DNA from: Elusimicrobiota bacterium
GTDB taxonomy: Bacteria; Elusimicrobiota; Elusimicrobia; UBA1565; UBA9628
DNA length: 64,000 nucleotides
Direction: 5' to 3'
NCBI GenBank assembly: GCA_016194705.1
Contig: JACQAZ010000021.1
Location: 1 to 64,000, forward strand
Shown: piece by piece, positions 39,643 through 50,800 of the stretch
Position numbering within the stretch: the stretch's first letter is position 1
Layout of the letters: each line of letters begins with the position of its first letter
Program-made: the position numbers and the translations under genes
The notes under the pieces: generated by a model
Seen by the model: the letters and a program-made list of their open reading frames with translations, nothing else
Told to the model about the DNA's origin: nothing
The model's database searches: none

Positions 39643-40509
39643 CTAGTCCTGCTCGTCGCTGTACGGGATCCCGTCCGCCGCCGGGGGGCGCGAGCGGCCG
39701 ATGAGGCCCGCGACAGCCGCCAAGGTCAGAGCGTAGGGGATCATCTGCACGAATTGAGTCGGGACCCGCAGTCCGTAAGTCTGCAGTATGATCTGCGAGG
39801 CCTCGGCAAAGCCGAAGAACAGCGCCGCGGCGGCGGCCCCCAAGGGGGTCCACTTGCCGATGATGACGGCGGCCAACGCGATGTAGCCGCGCCCTCCGGA
39901 CATCGCGTCGGTGAATTGGTGCTGGTCCAACGAGAGCCACGCGCCGCCCAGCCCCGCCAAGGCGCCCGAGATCAGCACGCCCCAGAGCCGCATGCGCAGG
40001 ACCTTGATGCCGAGCGTCTCGGCCGCGCGCGGGTGCTCGCCGACGGCGCGCAGGCGCAGGCCGAAGACGGTGCGCTTGATCGTCCAATGCGAGGCGATCA
40101 CGATGAGGACCGTCAGGACGAGGAAGGGATCGACGCCGGCCCAAGGGGCGAGCCCCTCGACGCGGGCCGAGTTCGAGGTCGAGTTGAAGACGAGCTTTAA
40201 GAGGAAGCGCGAGAGCCCGGCGACAAGAAAGTTGACGGCCAGCCCCGAGATGACTTGGTCGACCTTGTAGCGCAGGGCCGCGAAGGCGTGGATGCCGGCC
40301 GCGGCGACTCCCGCGAGCACGCCCGCCAGCACGCCGAGCCACGGCGACCCGGTCCAGTAGGCCGCGAGCACGGCGGCGAGCGCCCCGTTCAGGAGTATGC
40401 CCTCGAGCGCGATGTTGACGACGCCGCCGGTCTCGGAGAAAACCCCGGCCAGCGCCGCCAAGACATAAGGCCCAGAGATGCGCAGTCCTTGGAGCAGGAA
40501 GGTGATCAC
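39643..40509 (-). CDS. ABC importer permease 2 (BMP/nucleoside type)
   Basis: The 288-residue permease has about eight helices and the family motif 'GVFSETGGVVNIALEGILLNGAL', as in the second permease of BMP-type nucleoside or simple-sugar importers. 'HPRAAETLGIKVLRMRLWGVLISGALAGLGGAWLS' is the coupling region. GTG at 40509 overlaps the stop of permease 1 (GTGA). Confidence 0.87.
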   Translation of the reverse strand: MITFLLQGLRISGPYVLAALAGVFSETGGVVNIALEGILLNGALAAVLAAYWTGSPWLGVLAGVLAGVAAAGIHAFAALRYKVDQVISGLAVNFLVAGLSRFLLKLVFNSTSNSARVEGLAPWAGVDPFLVLTVLIVIASHWTIKRTVFGLRLRAVGEHPRAAETLGIKVLRMRLWGVLISGALAGLGGAWLSLDQHQFTDAMSGGRGYIALAAVIIGKWTPLGAAAAALFFGFAEASQIILQTYGLRVPTQFVQMIPYALTLAAVAGLIGRSRPPAADGIPYSDEQD

Positions 40510-41513
40510 TCCGCCCCCCCGTATTTGTTCTGGCAGATCACGACGACCAGGATCACGAGGCCCTGGAGGATCTCGAAGAGCTCGCGCGGGATCACGCTTT
40601 GGACCGTTAGCCCGGCCTGAGACAAGAAGGCGAACAAGAGCGCCGAGAAGATCACGCCGATCGGATAGTTCTTGGCGACGAGCGCGACCGCGATGCCCAT
40701 GAAGCCCGCGCCCGAGGCGAAGCCCTGCTCGAAGTAGTGCTTGTAGCCGAGGATGAAGTTGATGCCGGCCAGGCCCGAGAGGCAGCCCGACAGCACGAGG
40801 ATGAGGAAGATGCGCATGTCGACCGGGACGCCGCTGGTCTTCGCGGCCGTCGGGTTCGAGCCGACCGCGCGCAGCTCGAAGCCGAGCGGCGTGCTCCAGA
40901 GAAAATAGTGCACGGCGAAAGCCAGCGCGATCGCGACGAAGAGCGAAGCGTTGACCGCGGAGCTTTCCATCGGCAGTTGAGGCAGGTAGGCCGCGACGGG
41001 CAGCTCGGCCGTATGGATGGTCTCCGGCTCGTGGAAATGCGCGGAGATCAGATAATTGGTCAGCGCGAGCGCGATGAAGTTCATCATCATCGTCGTGATG
41101 ACCTCGTGCGCGCCGCGCTTGGCCTTGAGCCAGCCGGGCACGAGGCCCCAAAGCCCGCCGCCGAGCGCCGCGATGGCGAGGCACGCGGGGATCAGCAGGA
41201 TCATCGGGAGCGGAAGATGCGGGGCGACGACCGCCATCAGGAATGCTCCGGCGTAGAGCTGGCCCTCGGCGCCGATGTTGAAGAGGCCGCAGCGGAAGGC
41301 GAGCGCGCAGCCCAGTCCCGTGAAGATCAAGGTCGTCGCCTTGTAGAGCATCTGGCCGAGTCCGTAGGGCTTGAGCAGGAGGCGCTCGGCGAGCAGTCCG
41401 AAGACGGTCAGCGGGTTTTGGCGCAGGGCGAGGATGGAGAGGACCAGGACGGCGAAAGTGATGCCAAGAGAGATCGCGATCCAACGGCCCTCGCGAGCCA
41501 GGGCCTTCATCAT
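40506..41513 (-). CDS. ABC importer permease 1 (BMP/nucleoside type)
   Basis: The 335-residue permease carries 'ATTLIFTGLGCALAFRCGLFNIGAEGQLYAGAF', the signature of the first permease in BMP-type importers, and 'GSNPTAAKTSGVPVDMRIFLILVLSGCLSGLAG' as the coupling helix. It overlaps its neighbours by four bases on both sides. With permease 2 it forms the membrane channel. Confidence 0.88.
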   Translation of the reverse strand: MMKALAREGRWIAISLGITFAVLVLSILALRQNPLTVFGLLAERLLLKPYGLGQMLYKATTLIFTGLGCALAFRCGLFNIGAEGQLYAGAFLMAVVAPHLPLPMILLIPACLAIAALGGGLWGLVPGWLKAKRGAHEVITTMMMNFIALALTNYLISAHFHEPETIHTAELPVAAYLPQLPMESSAVNASLFVAIALAFAVHYFLWSTPLGFELRAVGSNPTAAKTSGVPVDMRIFLILVLSGCLSGLAGINFILGYKHYFEQGFASGAGFMGIAVALVAKNYPIGVIFSALLFAFLSQAGLTVQSVIPRELFEILQGLVILVVVICQNKYGGAE

Positions 41514-42987
41514 GTTCCGGAGACTCCCGCCATCCAGCAGCCGAGCTTCTCGATCTTGGCGTCGGCGCGCGCGACCTCGCCCATGACGCGGCCCGAGAAG
41601 AGCACGATGATCCGGTCGGAGAGGCTCAGGACCTCGTCGAGATCGGCGGAGATCAGGAGGACGCCGGCTCCCGCGGCCTTGGTCTCGAGTATTTTCTGGT
41701 GGATCAAAGCCGAGGCTCCCCAGTCGACGCCGCGCGTCGGATGCGCCGCGACGAGGATCTTGGGGTCCTTCGAGACCTCGCGGCCGACGATGATCTTCTG
41801 CTGGTTGCCGCCCGAGAAGGCGCCGGCCTCCTGCTCGAGCTCGGGCGGCCGCAGGTCGTAGTCGGCGATGATCTTTCGGCCATAGCCCGCGATTGCGCCG
41901 CGCTGAAGCCGAAAAGGGGTCGAGAAGACGGGCTCCCAGTGGCGGCCCAGCAGCATGTTCTCCCAGGCCGCGGCTGCGAGCATGAGTCCCGCGTGGTGGC
42001 GGTCCTCGGGCACGTAGCCCACGCGGCCTCCTCGCGTGACGCGGCCCTCGGCAGCGGCAGACAAGCCGCAGACGACCTCGGCGAGCTCCCTTTGGCCGTT
42101 TCCTTCTACCCCGGCGACGCCGAGCACCTCGCCGGCTTTGAGCGAGAGGGAGACTCCCTTGAGGGCGAGCTCGTCGCGCGGGCCGCGCACGGAGACATTC
42201 TCGAGCCTCAAGACCTCTGAGGCTTCGCCTCGGTAGGGCACGGCCGCCTTCTCTTTAATTTCGAGGTCGCCGATCATCATCTGGGCGAGCTCGTTCTGGG
42301 ACGTCTCGGAGATCTTCTTGGTCCCGACGGTCTTGCCGCGGCGCATGACGGTCGCCGCGTCGCAGAGGCTCATGACCTCCTTGAGCTTGTGGCTGATGAA
42401 GAGGATCGTCGAGCCCGCGGCGCGCAGACCCTTCAAGGTCTTGAAGAGCTCGTCGCACTCGTGCGGGGTCAGCACGGCGGTGGGCTCGTCGAGGATCAGG
42501 ATCTTCGCGCCGCGGTAAAGGACCTTGAGGATCTCGACGCGCTGCTCCTCCCCGACCGAAAGGGTCTCGACGACGGCGGAGGACTCGACCTTGACGCCGT
42601 ATTCTTTCGATAGGCGCGCGACCTCGGCCTTCGCTCCGTCCTGGTCCCAGGTCCCTACCGCGGAGGCTCCGGGCTCGGAGCCCAGCACGACGTTCTCGGC
42701 GACCGATAGAGGTTTGACCAGCATGAAGTGCTGGTGGACCATGCCGATGCCGGCGATGATCGCGTCGCGGGGCCCCGAGAAATCGGCGGGCTTGCCGTTG
42801 ATCGAAAGCGTCCCCTCGTCGGGGCGGACCATGCCGTAGAGGATCTTCATGAGCGTCGACTTGCCGGCGCCGTTCTCGCCGATCAGAGCGTGGATCGTGC
42901 CGCTCTCGACGCTGAGGTCGACGCCGTCGTTGGCGACCACGCGCGGGTATCGCTTGACGATGCCGCGCAGTTCGACGGCGAGTCCGC

Positions 42988-42991
<4 letters not shown>
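41510..42991 (-). CDS. Double ABC ATPase of BMP-type importer
   Basis: This 493-residue protein has two fused ATP-binding domains. Domain 1 has Walker A 'ALIGENGAGKSTLMKILYG', signature 'LSVGEEQRVEILKVLYRGA' and Walker B 'ILILDEPTAVLTP'. Domain 2 has a degenerate Walker A 'GVAGVEGNGQRELAEVV', signature 'FSGGNQQKIIVGREVS' and a degenerate Walker B 'ILVAAHPTRGVDWGA', the usual asymmetry in this family. It powers uptake by the two permeases. GTG at 42991 overlaps the binding-protein stop. Confidence 0.92.
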
Positions 42992-43977
<986 letters not shown>

Positions 43978-44009
43978 GCCGACCTCCTAAGTATCAGCTG
44001 CGAAGCATG

Positions 44010-44038
44010 ATTTTCCCGCATTTGGGCAAAAAGGTCAA
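44010..44038 (-). promoter_or_regulatory. Probable promoter of the BMP importer operon
   Basis: The minus strand reads TTGACC (44033-44038), a 17-nt spacer and GAAAAT (44010-44015). The -10 is weak. The site is next to a 24-bp palindrome at 44042. Confidence 0.4.
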
Positions 44039-44041
44039 GGG

Positions 44042-44065
44042 GCGACTGTGTCCGGACACAGTCGC
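44042..44065. repeat. 24-bp perfect palindrome, REP-like
   Basis: The sequence gcgactgtgtcc/ggacacagtcgc is its own reverse complement over 24 bp. A related palindrome with a compensating G-C swap occurs at 63488-63511 within the second megasynthase gene. It lies between the divergent importer and STT3-like genes and could serve as an operator, a hairpin, or a repetitive extragenic palindrome. Confidence 0.6.
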
Positions 44066-44096
44066 GCGAATATTAATCTATACTCTCCTTCAAACG

Positions 44097-46262
44097 ATGG
44101 CTCATAGCAGCGAGAGTCGCGTGCGCGACCCATGGCCGCTCGTCCTGGTTGCCGTCGGTCTAGCCTTGCGGCTCGCCCCTTGGCGCGCGGTCTTCCGCGG
44201 CGGCCAAGTCTTCTTCATCGATCCCGACGACTACTACCACCTGCGCCGCATGATGACCGCGGCGGCGGATTTCCCGCGGCTGCCGTCGTTCGACGCCTAT
44301 CTCGGCTTCCCGTCGGGCTTCCATTGCAACTGGCCCCCGCTCTACGACTGGTCCGTCGGACTGCTGACCTTGATCGCGGGCCTCGGCCATCCCGGTCTCA
44401 GACTGTCCCAAACCGTCGCGGCCTTCGTCCCGCCGATCGCCGGGGCGGCCACGCTTTGGCTCTTCTATCGCGTCGCAAGCCGGATCTTGGAGCGTCGCGC
44501 CGCGCTTTGGGCGCTGGCGATCGCAGCGGCCCTGCCGATGCCCGCGTTCTATACCGCGCTCGGCCGCCCCGACCATCATTGCGTCGAGAACCTCTGGTTC
44601 CTGCTTGCGCTGCTGCCCATACTCTTCGTGCTCGAACGCAGCGACAAAGAGCCGTCGCGATGGTCCATCCTTTGGACGGCCGCGCTGCTGGCGGCCGGGG
44701 TGCTGAGCTGGATCGGCTCGGTCATGTTCTCCGCCATTCTTTCTTTGTTCGGCATATCGGAGTTCGTTTCGAGGCGCGGTCCATCTCGAACGCTCCTCTG
44801 GCTCGGCGCGGTGCTGCAATTGCAGGCCGTGGTCGTGGCGCCATTCTGCCTGACCAGCCGTTGGGGGGCGGCGGGCGCCGTCGATTTCGATGCTCCATCG
44901 CTCTTTCACCCGCTATTTCTTGGCATCGCGGGGCTCTGGATGATCTGCGGGCACTTTCAGCGGACCGGGAAATCGAATCGGTATGCTTGGCTGTCTTTGG
45001 GCATCGCCGGATTCGCGTCCGTATATCTAGTTTACAAGAGCGTCTCATCAATGGCTCTCTTCGCCGGCGCGCCCCTGCCGGTCTTTCAGGCGGCCACCGA
45101 GATGCAGCCCTTCCTTCGGCCGTTCGGGCGCTGGAGCCTCGATTACGCGCAGGCCTACTTCGGCCCCGCGCTCTGGCTTTTGGCGCCTATCGCCTGGCTC
45201 TTTGCGTCCGGGTCGAAGTCTTCCTCGCGGCGATTGGTCTTGATCTGGGCCGGCGTCACCGCGGCCCTGGCGCTTTGGCAGACGCGCTACGCGCACCACT
45301 TCGCCTTTCCCGCGGCGCTGCTGCTGGGCTTCGGCGCCGATTGGGCCGTCCGCCGGCTCGGATCGAAAGGCGTGCCGAGGATTCAGGCTTGGGGACTGAC
45401 GGCGGGCGCGTCCCTGCTGCTCCTGCGGCCCGCTCTGACGAATTCGGCGGGTCTCGCTCTTTCGAACCCCCAAGAACTCACGGCCGACGCGGACCTCATC
45501 GAGACCTGCGATTGGCTCCGGGCCCGCACTCCCGCGACGCGCTCGCTGTGGCGCGAAGAGGGCGCTCCCGAGTACGGAGTCTACGCGATGCACGATCTCG
45601 GCGGCCCGATCGCGGCGATCGCGCAGCGTCCGGCCGCGGCCGCCAACATGCATGTGATGCGGGAGCACATCCTCGACTCGAGCGCCTTCTTCTTCATGGA
45701 CAGCGCCGAGCAGGCCTACGCCTTCCTGCGCGAGCGCGGCTTCCGCTACTTGGTCCTCAACGACATCGTGCACAACGGCGTGCTGCCGATGGAAGCCGGG
45801 CGCCTTCATGTGCCCGGCCTCGAGGCCGGGCCGAGCGAGGGGGGGCTCGCCCTTGCGCCGCATTTTTGGGATCTGGTCTATCTGCGCCTCTATGTCCACG
45901 ACGGCGCGCTCGACAAGCACGGTGCCAAGCCCGTAGCCCCCGTCGGCCACATGCGCCTCGTGCACGAAGGCCCGACGCAAAGCAGCGGGGTACGGCGCTT
46001 CAAGGTCTTCGAGGTCGTCGCCGGCGTCGAGGTCAAGGGCCGCTGCGCGGCGGGCGTCGTCGAGGCCTCGGTCCCGGTGCGCACCGACCAAGGCCGCGAT
46101 TTCATCTATCGGACCTTCGCGCCCTGCGAGGGACGCGGGTTCTCGCTCAACCTACCCTACGCCGGTTCGTATTCGATCGTCTCGGCGCGAGGCCGCAAGA
46201 GCCTCGCCGTCAGCGAGGACGAGGTCTCGGCCGGCATCAAGAGGGCGCTCTCGTTCGAATGA
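44097..46262 (+). CDS. STT3/PglB-like oligosaccharyltransferase homologue
   Basis: This is a 721-residue GT-C protein with about 12 helices in the first 470 residues and a soluble C-terminal domain. The first loop has 'FIDPDDYYHLRRMMTAAADFP', matching the metal-binding DxD of STT3 enzymes, and the second acidic site region has 'TALGRPDHHCVENLW'. The acceptor-binding motif WWDYG is replaced by MHDLG at residues 498-502 ('APEYGVYAMHDLGGPI'), so sequon recognition must differ. It may glycosylate proteins in another way or have another acceptor. A TATACT lies at 44079-44084. It is the last gene before the lipid synthase promoter. Confidence 0.75.
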   Translation: MAHSSESRVRDPWPLVLVAVGLALRLAPWRAVFRGGQVFFIDPDDYYHLRRMMTAAADFPRLPSFDAYLGFPSGFHCNWPPLYDWSVGLLTLIAGLGHPGLRLSQTVAAFVPPIAGAATLWLFYRVASRILERRAALWALAIAAALPMPAFYTALGRPDHHCVENLWFLLALLPILFVLERSDKEPSRWSILWTAALLAAGVLSWIGSVMFSAILSLFGISEFVSRRGPSRTLLWLGAVLQLQAVVVAPFCLTSRWGAAGAVDFDAPSLFHPLFLGIAGLWMICGHFQRTGKSNRYAWLSLGIAGFASVYLVYKSVSSMALFAGAPLPVFQAATEMQPFLRPFGRWSLDYAQAYFGPALWLLAPIAWLFASGSKSSSRRLVLIWAGVTAALALWQTRYAHHFAFPAALLLGFGADWAVRRLGSKGVPRIQAWGLTAGASLLLLRPALTNSAGLALSNPQELTADADLIETCDWLRARTPATRSLWREEGAPEYGVYAMHDLGGPIAAIAQRPAAAANMHVMREHILDSSAFFFMDSAEQAYAFLRERGFRYLVLNDIVHNGVLPMEAGRLHVPGLEAGPSEGGLALAPHFWDLVYLRLYVHDGALDKHGAKPVAPVGHMRLVHEGPTQSSGVRRFKVFEVVAGVEVKGRCAAGVVEASVPVRTDQGRDFIYRTFAPCEGRGFSLNLPYAGSYSIVSARGRKSLAVSEDEVSAGIKRALSFE

Positions 46263-46270
46263 GGATTGCA

Positions 46271-46299
46271 TTGAATCGGCAAGGCTAAAACGCTATAAT
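46271..46299 (+). promoter_or_regulatory. Promoter of the pfa-ole operon
   Basis: TTGAAT (46271-46276), an exact 17-nt spacer and the consensus TATAAT (46294-46299). It lies eight bases after the STT3-like gene stop and gives a leader of about 38 nt before the pfaD start. Confidence 0.7.
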
Positions 46300-46343
46300 C
46301 CGAGGACTCTTCGACCCGGATTATCGCGCATGCGACCACGCCT

Positions 46344-47801
46344 TTGACACCTTCCTCCTCTATAGCGGCCCCCCGCGAATTCAGCGTCCGGCCTGAAGAC
46401 CTCGGCGATCCGGCTTTTCTCGCGGCCCACGGGCTCAAATACGCCTACGCCGCAGGAGCCATGGCCAATGGGATCGGTTCCGTCGAGATCGTCGAGGCCA
46501 TGGGGCGGGCCGGGATGCTCGGGTTCTTCGGCGCCGCCGGACTGACTCCCAACCTCGTTGAGGCGGCGATCACGAGGCTCCAGGCCGATCTCGGCTCCGT
46601 GCCGCACGGGATCAACCTCATCCACAGCCCCAACGAGCCGGACCTCGAGTCGAAGCTCGTCGACCTCTACCTGCGCAAGGGCGTGCGACTCGTCGAGGCG
46701 TCGGCGTACCTCGCCCTGACCTTGCCGATCGTGCGCTATCGCCTGAGCGGCATCCGCCGCGGACCGTCCGGCGAGGCGCTCGCGTCCAACAAGGTGATCG
46801 CCAAGGTCTCGCGCGTCGAGGTCGCCGCGAAGTTTTTCTCGCCGGCCCCCGAGGCCATGGTCCGCGAGCTCGTCGGGCGCGGCGAGCTGACCGAGGACCA
46901 GGCGGCCCTGTCGCGCGAGCTGCCGGTGGCGACCGACCTCACGGCCGAGGCCGACAGCGGCGGCCACACCGACAACAGGCCGCTCGTGACCCTTCTGCCG
47001 ACGATGATCGCCCTGCGCGACCGGCTCCAGGACCAGTTCGCCTACCGCGAGGCCTTGCGCGTGGGCGCGGCCGGCGGGATCGCGACCCCCCAGAGCGCGG
47101 CGGCGGCGTTCCTGATGGGGGCCGCTTATGTATTGACGGGATCCGTCAATCAGGCGTGCGTCGAGTCGGGCAGCTCGGACGTCGTGCGCGGCATGCTCGC
47201 CGCCGCGGCCCAAGCCGACACCGCGATGGCGCCCGCGGCCGACATGTTCGAGATGGGGGTCAAGGTCCAGATCCTCAAGCGCGGCACGATGTTCGCGATG
47301 CGCGCGGCCAAGCTCTACGAGGTCTACCGCTCCTGCGAGTCCATCGAAACGATCCCTCCCGCGATGAAGGTCCAGCTCGAGCGCGACCTGTTCCGCGCCC
47401 CGCTCGAGGAGGTCTGGAAGAAGACGCGCGAGTTCTTCCTCGAGCGGGACCCGTCCCAGGCGCAGAGAGCCGAGCGCGATCCCAAGCACAAGATGGCGCT
47501 CGTGTTCCGCTGGTACCTCGGGCTGTCCTCGCGCTGGGCCAACGCCGGCGAGCCCTCGCGCCAGCTGGACTACCAGGTCTGGTGCGGCCCCGCGATGGGG
47601 GCCTTCAACGAATGGGCCAGGGGCAGCTTCCTCGAGGATCCCAAGGAGCGCCGCGTGGTCGTCGTCGCGCTCAACATCCTGGCGGGCGCGGCAGGGCTCA
47701 CGCGCGCGCATTTTCTGCGCCTCTCGGGCCGGCCGGTGGAGCCCGAGCTCTCCCGATTTTCCCCGAAGCGGCTCGAAGAACTGCGTCCAGAGGTGGTATG
47801 A
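46344..47801 (+). CDS. pfaD: PUFA synthase enoyl reductase subunit PfaD
   Basis: This 485-residue FMN-dependent enoyl reductase is of the nitronate-monooxygenase fold and provides trans-acting ER activity for polyunsaturated fatty acid synthases. Recognised motifs are 'FLAAHGLKYAYAAGAMANGI', 'EAMGRAGMLGFFGAAGL', 'GINLIHSPNEPDLESKLVDLYL', 'VGAAGGIATPQSAAAAFLMGAAYVLTGSVNQA' and 'APAADMFEMGVKVQILKRGTMFAMRA'. The TTG at 46344 is the only start that keeps the conserved N-terminus; it lacks a visible ribosome site. Stop and next start overlap (ATGA). As the first gene of the operon it corresponds to pfa1 of myxobacteria. Confidence 0.88.
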   Translation: MTPSSSIAAPREFSVRPEDLGDPAFLAAHGLKYAYAAGAMANGIGSVEIVEAMGRAGMLGFFGAAGLTPNLVEAAITRLQADLGSVPHGINLIHSPNEPDLESKLVDLYLRKGVRLVEASAYLALTLPIVRYRLSGIRRGPSGEALASNKVIAKVSRVEVAAKFFSPAPEAMVRELVGRGELTEDQAALSRELPVATDLTAEADSGGHTDNRPLVTLLPTMIALRDRLQDQFAYREALRVGAAGGIATPQSAAAAFLMGAAYVLTGSVNQACVESGSSDVVRGMLAAAAQADTAMAPAADMFEMGVKVQILKRGTMFAMRAAKLYEVYRSCESIETIPPAMKVQLERDLFRAPLEEVWKKTREFFLERDPSQAQRAERDPKHKMALVFRWYLGLSSRWANAGEPSRQLDYQVWCGPAMGAFNEWARGSFLEDPKERRVVVVALNILAGAAGLTRAHFLRLSGRPVEPELSRFSPKRLEELRPEVV

Positions 47802-50800
47802 GCGACAACGACGAAGGTCAAGTCCCGCTGGCGATCATCGGCATCGGCTGCCTCTTCCCGAAGGCGGGGGGCGTGCAGCAGTTCTGGGCCAACATCAAAG
47901 GCAAGGTCGACGCGATCACCGAGGTCCCGCCGTCTCATTGGTCGGCCGAGGACTACTTCGACAAGGATCCCAAGCGTCCCGATTTCACGTACGCCAACCG
48001 CGGAGGCTTCCTCGAGCCCGTGGACTTCGACCCCGCCGAGTTCGGCGTCACGCCGGCCGCGTTGGAGGCCACCGACAGCGCGCAGCTCCTGGGCCTCGTC
48101 ACGGCCGGCGCCGCGCTCAGGGACGCGGGCTACGGCCCGGAGCGCGAGTTCGACCGCGGGCGCGTTAGCGTGATCCTCGGAGTGACGGGCACTTTGGAGC
48201 TGGTGGTCCCGCTCGGAGCGCGGCTTGGCCATCCGATTTGGCGCCGCGCGCTCAAAGCCCACGGCATCGAGGGAGAGGCCGCCGAGTCGATCATCGAGCA
48301 CATCAAGGACGGCTACGTCCCGTGGCAGGAGAACTCCTTCCCCGGCCTCTTGGGCAACGTCGTCTCGGGCCGCATCGCCAACCGCTTCAACCTGGGCGGC
48401 ACCAACTGCACGGTCGACGCGGCCTGCGCCTCGTCGCTTTCGGCGGCGCATCTGGCCAGCCTCGAGCTCTCGTCGCGCCGTTCGACGATGGTCGTCACCG
48501 GCGGCGTGGACTGCTTCAACGACATTTTCATGTACATGTGCTTCTCGAAGACCCCCGCGCTCTCGCCGACGGGCAACGCCAAGCCGTTCGACAACGGCGC
48601 CGACGGCACGATCCTCGGCGAGGGCCTCGGCATGGTCGTTCTCAAGCGCCTCGACGATGCCGAGAAGGACGGGGACCGGATCTACGCGGTGCTCAAGGGC
48701 GTCGGCTCGTCATCCGACGGCCGCGGCAAGTCGATCTACGCGCCCAGCGCCGAGGGCCAGACCAAGGCCCTGCGCGAGGCCTACCGGGTCTCGGGGGTCT
48801 CCCCCGCGACGATCGCGCTCGTCGAGGCTCACGGGACCGGAACCGTCGTCGGCGACGGAGCCGAGCTCGAGGCCCTCGCCCAAGTCTACCGCGAAGCCAA
48901 GACCGACGGCGCGTGGTGCGCCCTGGGTTCGGTCAAGTCGATGATCGGGCACACCAAGGCCGCCGCCGGCTCGGCGGGCATGATCAAGGCCGCGCTGTCG
49001 CTCTATCACAAGGTCATGCCCCCGACGATCAAGGTCAGCGAGCCTCTGGCGCCGCTGGCCGGCGACTCGACTCCGTTCTATCTGAACACCGAGAAGCGGC
49101 CCTGGCTGTCGGAGGGAAAGCCCCGCCGCGCCGCGGTCAGCGCGCTGGGTTTCGGCGGAAGCAATTTCCACGTCATTCTCGAGGAGCACCGTCCCCGGAA
49201 GGCCGAGATCGATTGGGACGGGGACGTCCAGATCGCGGCGTTCTCGGGCGCGAACGCCCAGGCCGTCGAAAGCGAGCTGTCGGGATGGACGCCCGCGCTG
49301 GCTTGGGACGAGGTGCGGGTCAAGGCGATGGAGTCGCGCGCGAAATTCAAGGCGGCCGACGAAGTCCGGCTGTGCATTGTCATTGCGAAAGGCAAAGACT
49401 TGGGGAAGCTCCTCGGCGGCGCCATAACGGTCCTTCATACGGCCAGCCCCGCTCCCGAGAATGTCTATATTGGTCGCGGGGCAGCCGCCGGCATCGCGGT
49501 TTTGTTCTCCGGGCAGGGCTCGCAATATGTCGGCATGGGCCGCGACGTCGTCTGCCAATTCCCGCAGGCGCGGGAGATGCTTGAGCGCGACGGAGTTCTC
49601 GGCGCGCGCATCTATCCTCACCCTGTGCTCGACGCCAAGCGCAAGGACGATCAAGAAGCGGCCTTGCGCTCGACCGACGTCGCCCAGCCCGCGCTCGGCG
49701 CGATCGGCCTCGGTCTTTACCGCGTGCTCGAGTCGTTCGGCCTCAAGCCGGCGGCCCTGGCGGGCCACAGCTACGGTGAGCTGCCCGCCTTGTGCGCGGC
49801 CGGGCGAATCTCCGAGGACGAGCTGATGTCGCTGTCCCGCTTGCGCGGGACTCTGATGGCCGCAGATGGAGGGGATCGCGGCGGCATGTTCGCGGTCTCG
49901 GCCCCGCTCGCCGACGTCGAGCGCGCGCTGGCGGAGGAAAGCCTCGATCTCGTCGTCGCCAACAAGAACGCGCCCCAGCAGTGCGTCCTTTCAGGGCGCG
50001 GCGCGGAGATCGAGCGGGCGGCCGAGGTCCTCGCGCGGCGCGGTCTGCGCGGCGTCCGCCTGCCCTTGTCCGCCGCCTTCCACAGCCCGCTCGTCGCCGC
50101 GGCGGCCGGCCCTTTCCGAGAGGCGCTCGAGAAGGCGTCGTTCGCGTGCGGCTCGGCTCCGGTCTACGCCAACAAGACGGCGCAAGTCTACCCGGAGTCC
50201 GCCGCCGCCTCGCGCGATCTGCTGTCCGCGCAGCTCGGCTCCCCCGTCGAGTTCGTCGCGATGGTCGAGCGCATGCACAAGGACGGCGCGCGCCTCTTCG
50301 TCGAGGTCGGGCCGGGCTCGCGCCTGACGGGGCTCGTCGCGAAGATCTTGGCGGGCAAGGAATTCGACGCCGTCGCCGTCGACGCGTCCGCGGGCCGCCG
50401 CTCCGGCATCGCGGACCTGGCGGGAGTCCTGGCCAAGCTCGCCGCGTTGGGGCAGCCTTTGCGGCTGGATCTTTGGGAGGGCGGCGAAGGCGGCGTTCGT
50501 CAGCTGCTCACCCGCAAGAAGTCGAAGATCGCCGTCAAGCTCACGGGCGCCAACTACCGCTCGACCAAGCCCGCCGCCAAGCCGCCCGGCAGGCTCGAGG
50601 CTCAAGCCCGGTCCTTTCCTCCGAGCGCCCCGCAAACTTCTCCTTCAGGGATCCTGCCCGATGCCTTGAGGGCCGCGCAGGAGAGCTTGAACACTCTGCA
50701 GAAGCTCCAGGAGCAGACGGCGCTTCTCCACGCGAAGTTCCTCGAGGGCCAGGAGGCGGCGCAGCGCCAGTTCCAGTCCTTGGTCGAACAGCAGCAGCAA

